Source of the DNA: Ottelia alismoides
Lineage: Eukaryota > Streptophyta > Magnoliopsida > Alismatales > Hydrocharitaceae
Assembly: GCA_037367405.1 (NCBI GenBank)
Contig: JAZKJV010011618.1
Coordinates: 62,001 to 126,000 of the forward strand
Direction of reading: 5' to 3'
Length of the DNA: 64,000 nucleotides
Below the pieces are notes generated by a model that saw only the letters and a program-made list of their open reading frames with translations, was not told the DNA's origin and ran no database searches. Numbering within the stretch: position 1 is the first letter of the stretch; every line of letters begins with the position of its first letter. A program made the position numbers and the translations under genes. Below are positions 58,191 through 64,000 of this stretch, one piece after another.

Positions 58191-59424
58191 TGGGCATTTT
58201 GCAGAGGCACCCTTGGGTTGTTGTGTATTTCGTTTCGGTCCTTGAATTTTCAAAGCACGTGTAATACTTCTGGGTATTTTGCATGTTAACCCCCAGACTT
58301 TTGTGAAATTGCACTTCAGTCCCTCCCAGGCGCGTGCAAGTCACGCGCCCTGGTGGGTAATTTGTAGGCGTGCCCAGGCGGGTCTTGTATTTACATTTTG
58401 GTTCCAGAAGTTAAATATTAAGTTCAAAATTTTGTGGATAATTGCATGTTAGCCCCTGGATGTTTTGAATATTGCATTTATGCCCTTGCCAGCACTGTTT
58501 AATGTTGGGACCCTTGTTCTAATTGTTTAAAATATCATTTTAACCCCAAAAATTCCACAAAAAAAATAGAGTTAAGCTTCTGGATAGGTGTACTTTAACG
58601 CCCTATTTTTAGTTTTTGATTTTATTTTATTTTCATATTTATTAAAAATCAAAAACCCCCTTTTTTGTGCACTGTCTACCTTAGAAAATATCAAAAAAAT
58701 ATCAAAACACCTCCAAAAATTCCCAAAAATTCACATAGTGTCTATTTTACCCTATTTTAGAGTCAGTCCAAAAATCATTAAAAATTTCAAAAGAAAAACA
58801 CTAAAAATTGAAAAACACTCAAAAACTTCAAAAAAATATATAAAATAGTAGAAAAATCCAAAAAATACAAACTCAGCTTCTGTTTGTCACTTATTTTATT
58901 CTCTTTATTAGAAAAATAGTGTGAATTATTTTGAGTACTGGTTGATATTTTTAAAGTACATTTTACTCACAGCCAGCCCTATTCTCACTGTTTTCCTTTA
59001 TTTCAGCCCTTAAAAATACCAAAAACACCTAGAAAAATCCCCAAAAATCACAAAAACAGTAAAAAACCCTGAAAAGACTAAAAACATTTTATTCCTGAAT
59101 TTTTGAGCATTTTTGTGCATTTTTATAAATCTTTTACTTTGCCTTGTTTTATATTGCCTTTACTTCCCAATATTGAAAAAGAAAATAAAAATTATAAAAT
59201 ATAAAATATAAAAATCCGAAAATCAAAAATCAAAATACAAAATTAAAAATTAAATAAAAAAAATTTAAAAATTAAAAACCCACAAAAATTTGTAGTTGTT
59301 TGCTTGCTTAGTGTAGACACTTCACACATCAATCACACACTTGTGCATTCATTTGCTTGAGCTACACTGTTTGCTCCCTGTGTTCGAACTCTCTGCATAC
59401 TTGACACTATACACCATTTGTGCA

Positions 59425-59447
59425 GAGTTAAAAATAAATTTTAACTC
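59425..59447 (+). promoter_or_regulatory. Putative polyadenylation signal hairpin in B's LTR
   Basis: gagttaaaa-ataaa-ttttaactc is a perfect 9-bp inverted repeat with AATAAA at 59,433-59,438. It lies about 130 bases before the LTR end, a plausible position for the R-region polyadenylation signal. Confidence 0.5.
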
Positions 59448-59581
59448 CACATTTATTTCTAATTGTTGATTTTTAGTGTGGGTTAATTGTTGATTTAGTC
59501 ATTATTTGGTGTGGTCAATACACCGACTGTTGACTCGCCTTGTGAGTCAATACGACCGCACTCGATTTCGGCTACATCAAA

Positions 59582-59600
59582 TGGCGCCGTTGCCGGGGAG
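59582..59600 (+). other. Element B primer-binding site
   Basis: tggcgccgttgccggggag, two bases after the LTR end. Perfect tRNA-Asp-type site. Confidence 0.92.
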
Positions 59601-61358
59601 AAACAGCTTGTAGTTCATTTTTATTGATTGTGTGTTTGTTTACCATAGCATTATCCTTCTCTTACATTTTGATATACATCTTGATTGAACTATCTGACCA
59701 TCTCTTTTGTCTTCTTGCGAGGGACCGCGGAGCGAGGCGGGTGGCTTAGGTGACCCGACGCAACCTTGGGACGTGGAGCCGGCTTTTCTTGAGCCAAGCC
59801 GGCAGGAGAGAGCAAGGAGAGTGAGAGAGTGGCCTAGATTAGTTTTTATTTTTTTGTGAGAGAGTGATATTCATTTAATTTGTAATAATACAGGTACACT
59901 TGGACTTGGACTTAAACATTCGGGCCTAATTTCCGGGTGTTTGTTCACCCGGGGGCTCACCGCAGTTTTGTCGCGTTTTTACCGCTTGTCATTTTCCGGT
60001 TTTGTGTTTATTTTCCATTTTCTTTTGTGGAATGAGCTCTTAGATCTAGGTCTGCTTGATCGATTAGAATAGGTCCAAACACCTAATAATCTTTGCATGT
60101 TCCTATAGATACGTTTTGGACTTAGACTAATTTAAACAGTTAGCAAGTAATTCCCAAATCCACGCGCCGCGAGCTCACACCCGAACAAGCGCTTTCTCCT
60201 ACTCCAAATGTGTTGGGCAGAGGAGGGGTGAGCCAAGACCGGACACTCGGATTAGGAGTTGCTAGTTGACTTGTGGTGCTTCACGCTAGCAGTTGCCTGT
60301 TCTAGGACGCTTTCCGCCTGCATATCGTCATATAGATTAGGTTTAAATATTCTGCTTTGCATCCCGCATGGAGAGAGCTGGGATTCGCTGTAAGTCTTCT
60401 TACTTTGCACGCATCATTTAGGCACAAAGGTGAGATCTCCATCTTTGTGTCGACTTGCACGGCTTTTTCGACTCTTTTCTCCCTCTGTTTTTGGAACAAA
60501 GTAGGATAAAGGAAAAAATACAAAAACGTTAGGCGCTTGCTTGAATTGACTCAAAAGAAGCGATAACACCAAAAAAATTAAAAAAGGGACTGCTAAAGAA
60601 AACTTGACCAAAATAAAAACGGTAATTGGATTCATTGCTTGGGGAGAGTAACACCCTCACTTGTTTTCAGGTTGCATAGGAAGGTTTCCTTCCCAGTGAG
60701 GTGAGCGCTTCGTAAGGATTAGAGCCCAAAACCCAACTTGTGGCTGCCTTGTGTATCGCCTGGATTTCCGAAGTATTGGCGCTACTATCGTACGTAGTCG
60801 AGTAGGACTTGGTCGCCATTGGTGACTCTCTATTGTGAGAGCGCCGACCCTGTCCGAAGTACCGAGCCTAGGCCACGCCTTCACGGGTGTGTCTGTCTCA
60901 CCGGCTGCGTCCGAGTAGGACCTTGCACGCTCACAGGTGATTCCGTTGCGAGCAAGGTCCGAAGTATCGGTTTCGCCTATCGGCTTCCTCCCTCTTTTCT
61001 TTGGCTGAGTAGGGATCCAGGAAGGGTTACAAGGACCTCAAAAAGCGCAAGTTACAGGTTACACAGGAGGAGGACAAGTACGGGGACACTCTCCTGGTAG
61101 TACTCTCTCTCCTATAGGCGTAGCGCTCTAAGGACTCGTGAAAAGATAATTGCCTGAAAAACAAGCTAAAATTGACAAGATAAAAGCCGAACCTTCACGG
61201 CTTCACGAGTTGAGTTGGTGAACCTACCCTTGCTTTGTGTTTGATTTCTAGATTTATTAAGGTCAAGATCAAAAATACCGCACACTTGTGCACAATTTTG
61301 TTGCATTTCATCCTCTTCTTTTTCTCTTGCATTTTCCCGCTCATTCCAAATAATCAAG
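59601..61358 (+). other. Element B leader, noncoding
   Basis: About 1.76 kb between the primer site and gag. It contains blocks shared with A (ccacgcgccgcgagctc; aagcgctttctcct) and a three-unit motif repeat (60,766-61,014) shared with E. The gag frame is open upstream only to the TGA at 61,242-61,244. Confidence 0.8.
60766..61014 (+). repeat. Three-unit motif repeat in B's leader
   Basis: ccgaagta occurs at 60,768, 60,854 and 60,959. gagtagg occurs at 60,800, 60,913 and 61,007. The pairs alternate with spacing of about 86-113 bases, and the sequence between them is diverged. The same alternation is present, inverted, in E's leader. Confidence 0.65.
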
Positions 61359-64000
61359 ATGATGGGACGGAGATCTCTTAGGCCGACCCTGTCGGCACCG
61401 CTATCCAGCACTCCCCCCTACTCATCTAGGAATAACTCGGAGAGTCCGCTCTCCGAGCCCGAGTTCACATCCACCCTGTTCCCCCTCGACCACCCTTCCA
61501 ATTCTCCTTCCCTCAGTCCAATTATTTCAGAGTACAGTGAATCACAGAATTCAGCTCATTCATCCGCACCTGAAATGGCCTCTTTTGCATTTTCAGAACA
61601 TCAAGCAATGGCAGACAGAGGCGAGCACCAAGATGATCACGATCACCCGCCGTTTATTATTGATCAAGCGGCCATCAACAATTCCCTGCTAGCGTCCCTG
61701 GAGAATATGCAGAGACAGATCCGTGACCAGGGGACATTTATGGGTGATCTGATGAGAGAGATAGCACAGCTGAGAGAACACCGACCTGGGGGCGGTGGCG
61801 GTGGCGGTGGAGAAGGAGGAGGACCCGATGCAGGAGGCGACCCGGACGGTGAGCGACCGCCACAGACTATCATGAGGGAGCTTCACAACCCAGCTTCGTC
61901 CCTCACTCACCGGTGGATCAGACTTCCGCCAATCCACGGAGACTTCGAGCTTCGGCACAATACGATTCAGATGCTACCCAAGTTCCATGGATTACCAACC
62001 GAAGAGCCGCACCTCCATCTCCAAGAGTTCGAAATGATTTGCAGCACCATCCACGATCGGTTGTTGACCGAGGACACTATCAAAATGATCGCCTTCCCAT
62101 TCTCATTGGTTGATAGAGCCGCATATTGGCTCAAGCATCTAGGGCGATTTGTCGACACTTGGGCAGATCTCCGGTCCGTATATTTGAAGAAATACTATCC
62201 TCTCGGCCGGACAAACGCAGCTCGAGCCATGATCAGCAATTTCACCATGATCCCGAATGAACAATTCCATGAAGCATGGGATCGTTTCAGAGAGCTCATA
62301 GACCGGTGTCCACATCACGATATCTCTAAGCCCCATCTGGTGCAGAGTTTCTTCTGTGGGCTGACACCGGAGCTGCAGGGGCTTGTGAACGCCTCTTGCG
62401 GTGGATCATATTTTTCCAAAGGTGAAGACGATGTCTGGGCCATATACGAAGGTATGGCAGAAAACTCCACAGTGATGACCCAGGCCAGAGTCTACACTCA
62501 GCAGAAGCCCCCGCAAGGAGCGGGATCATTTCAGAGGATCGCACGCATCGATGCCGGGCCCAGCACAACGTCGGTAGCCGCGGCCCAAGCCGAATCAGCA
62601 GCAGCCGACATGGGTATCATTAGCGAGAAGCTGGACCGCATGGAGATCCTTGAGAAGAAGCAAAACCAAGGTCTAGCCCAGATGGACCTTCTCACAAAGA
62701 CAATGAGTGATCTGAAAACTCAAATTCTCTGTATTCAGGAGGCACAGGCCCATTCACAACAGCCTCCCAGGACACAGGTTGCTTCCAGCAGCAGCAATCC
62801 CAACCAGGCCTCCACCTCATACCGCCAGGTGAACCATATCCAGGCGGAGCCGGTTCCATTGTTGCAGTACCATCCAGAGCAACCGCCATCTCAGGAGATG
62901 CAGATGGTGGTGTATCAGCCGGAGCAACCGCTGGTAGTTCTTCCTCCACCCTCCTTCGAGCAGGAACCGTTGATGGAAGTCAACGGGATATGGTATGACC
63001 GATACCCGCAGCCTGCAATCCGTAGGGATCACCCCGGATTCCGTTGGGGTAATGGAGCTTCCTCATCCCAACAGCACCTTCCTGCTCAAGGACAGCAGAG
63101 CAGCCAGCCACAGCAGCAACACCAGCAGCCCCAGTACAACCAGCCCCAGCAATACCACAGTGGTCCTCGTCCCGCCTATCAGGGACAGCAGTGGAGGTCG
63201 CGCCAGCAGCCTCAGCAATCTTATCACCAGCCTCCCCCTCAATTCCAGCAGCAGCAGCCCCATGTCCAGCAGGGACAGACATCCGGTTCTCAGGGTCCAG
63301 CCTACGAGAACCCAGCCCTTGATGATCTTGCCCGCTTGCTATCTGAACAGCGAGCATCTTTCAGGCAAGAAATGGATGAGTTCCGGCAGGAGATGCGGGA
63401 CATTATCAAAGGCAAGGCCGCCATACCCGCTCAGATCGAACCAAACCCTAATAATTTCAAGAGAAAATCTGAGCAGGTAGAGTTCATAGAGGGTGCCTCT
63501 CCTAGTGCAAATTTGAATGATATGTCTTCTTTTGTGCATGATGCGGATTTTGTGACTACTAGGAGCGGTAGGATACCAGCCGGCGGCGCCTCTTCTGAGC
63601 GACAACCCGAAGCCGAACCAGGAGCGCCAGAAGAGCAGAGGAGCGGTACTGATGCCGCGACAGATGATGTTGAAGACGGTGGTGCTGATGCCATCATTTT
63701 GGGAAATGAACCAGAGCGCGGTGCTGATGCCGCGAAGACAGGTGCGAGTGGTGGTGCTGAGGCCACCACATCTACTTTTGTTGAGCCATCTTCTGTGATG
63801 CCACCACTTTTTGTATCTAGTGACTATGGGAAGAAAATCAAAAACAAAAATATGAATAAAGGAAAGGTTTCTGTTCAAATTGCAGATCCATATGTGTTGA
63901 ATGATGATGATTGTATGGATTCTCCACCTTCACAGGCACAGGGACCGACTCCTAGCCCTCCATCTGAGGAGGCACCTACCATCCCCTTCCCTGAGGCACT
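61359..64000 (+). CDS. gag: Element B gag(-pol) frame, intact, runs off the window
   Basis: An uninterrupted frame of 880 codons from ATG 61,359 (a second ATG follows directly; the nearest upstream in-frame stop is TGA 61,242). Residues 1-140 are Ser/Pro-rich and acidic. Residues 144-151 are eight glycines. The retrotransposon gag core is at about 241-352 (KMIAFPFSLVDRAAYWLKHL, KKYYPLGRTNAARAMISNF, HEAWDRFRELIDRCPHHDI, VQSFFCGLTPELQGLVNASC). A likely coiled coil lies at about 417-462 and a Gln/Pro-rich stretch at about 570-645. TTRSGR at 733-738 corresponds to the T(L)RSG motif ahead of the protease in Athila polyproteins. No zinc knuckle was seen. The product would assemble particles. Protease and polymerase, if present, lie beyond the window. 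With a perfect primer site it is the only element here that still looks capable of coding. Confidence 0.9.
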   Translation, partial: MMGRRSLRPTLSAPLSSTPPYSSRNNSESPLSEPEFTSTLFPLDHPSNSPSLSPIISEYSESQNSAHSSAPEMASFAFSEHQAMADRGEHQDDHDHPPFIIDQAAINNSLLASLENMQRQIRDQGTFMGDLMREIAQLREHRPGGGGGGGGEGGGPDAGGDPDGERPPQTIMRELHNPASSLTHRWIRLPPIHGDFELRHNTIQMLPKFHGLPTEEPHLHLQEFEMICSTIHDRLLTEDTIKMIAFPFSLVDRAAYWLKHLGRFVDTWADLRSVYLKKYYPLGRTNAARAMISNFTMIPNEQFHEAWDRFRELIDRCPHHDISKPHLVQSFFCGLTPELQGLVNASCGGSYFSKGEDDVWAIYEGMAENSTVMTQARVYTQQKPPQGAGSFQRIARIDAGPSTTSVAAAQAESAAADMGIISEKLDRMEILEKKQNQGLAQMDLLTKTMSDLKTQILCIQEAQAHSQQPPRTQVASSSSNPNQASTSYRQVNHIQAEPVPLLQYHPEQPPSQEMQMVVYQPEQPLVVLPPPSFEQEPLMEVNGIWYDRYPQPAIRRDHPGFRWGNGASSSQQHLPAQGQQSSQPQQQHQQPQYNQPQQYHSGPRPAYQGQQWRSRQQPQQSYHQPPPQFQQQQPHVQQGQTSGSQGPAYENPALDDLARLLSEQRASFRQEMDEFRQEMRDIIKGKAAIPAQIEPNPNNFKRKSEQVEFIEGASPSANLNDMSSFVHDADFVTTRSGRIPAGGASSERQPEAEPGAPEEQRSGTDAATDDVEDGGADAIILGNEPERGADAAKTGASGGAEATTSTFVEPSSVMPPLFVSSDYGKKIKNKNMNKGKVSVQIADPYVLNDDDCMDSPPSQAQGPTPSPPSEEAPTIPFPEA

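Larger units (their letters stand above)
55674..59579 (+). repeat. Element B 5' LTR
   Basis: A 3,906-bp LTR starting tgatgaatccacatttcatc and ending ...ggctacatca. It follows the same block order as A: 5' conserved part, AT-rich block, GC-rich block (56,830-58,060) with gccggag-cgcaa-ctccggc (57,427-57,445), a perfect ACGT palindrome (58,162-58,190), AT-rich block and an AATAAA hairpin (59,425-59,447). The promoter was not located with confidence. Confidence 0.9.

Noticed and set aside
62980..63878. Minus-strand frames of 112-179 codons opposite B's gag
   Set aside because: Shadows of the intact plus-strand gag frame. Their composition mirrors its Gln/Pro-rich codons.

Overview
The window looks like nuclear DNA of a flowering plant. 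I recognise no intact host gene. Almost everything identifiable is transposable-element material: Mutator-like (MULE) elements and their short relatives, hAT and PIF/Harbinger-type elements, LINE remnants, and very large Ty3/gypsy LTR retrotransposons of the Athila lineage. The Athila assignment rests on primer-binding sites complementary to tRNA-Asp, an FM(D/E)DFSVYG reverse-transcriptase motif, and gag-pro-RT-RNaseH-integrase order. The species cannot be told from the sequence; GC-rich captured gene fragments in a MULE hint at a monocot, which is a guess.

Region 1 (about 1-13,750) is AT-rich DNA filled with small DNA transposons. It holds several short MULE-like inverted-repeat elements sharing a terminal phrase of the type ggatttttatcacttgtgcc. 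A GC-rich hAT element sits inside one of them (2,807-3,503). A second hAT element sits inside a Harbinger-like element (5,514-6,939) with a perfect 8-bp target duplication. The most notable object is a 1.85-kb Pack-MULE (8,845-10,690) with a perfect 9-bp target duplication and inverted repeats longer than 110 bp. It carries broken pieces of a SUVH-type histone H3K9 methyltransferase gene. Two non-LTR reverse-transcriptase fragments (about 4,145-4,880 and 11,491-12,216) lie nearby.

Region 2 (about 13,750-64,000) is a nest of Athila-like elements. A scrambled set of LTR fragments in both orientations (13.8-21.2 kb) leads into element F (plus strand: 5' LTR end 23,589, degraded primer site, gag/protease-like remnant, 3' noncoding region, 3' LTR from 49,109). 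Element E (minus strand, 26,519-46,228, 19.7 kb, LTRs about 4.1 kb, 5-bp duplication gacac) is inserted in F. E carries gag, protease, RT, RNase H and integrase, all broken by stops and catalytic substitutions. Element A (plus, from 51,285) is inserted in F's 3' LTR. Element B (plus, from 55,674) is inserted in A's leader. B is probably the youngest: its primer site is perfect and its gag frame is open from 61,359 to the window edge.

How the parts relate: E and F share LTR type, polypurine tract and a 3' noncoding region with several 11-13 bp stem-loops, but F shows no polymerase. F therefore looks like a non-autonomous relative of E-type elements. LTR copies also share a GCCGGAG stem-loop, ACGT palindromes and an AATAAA signal, which are candidate functional parts of these long LTRs. 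All comparisons were made by eye; no database search or computation was run.
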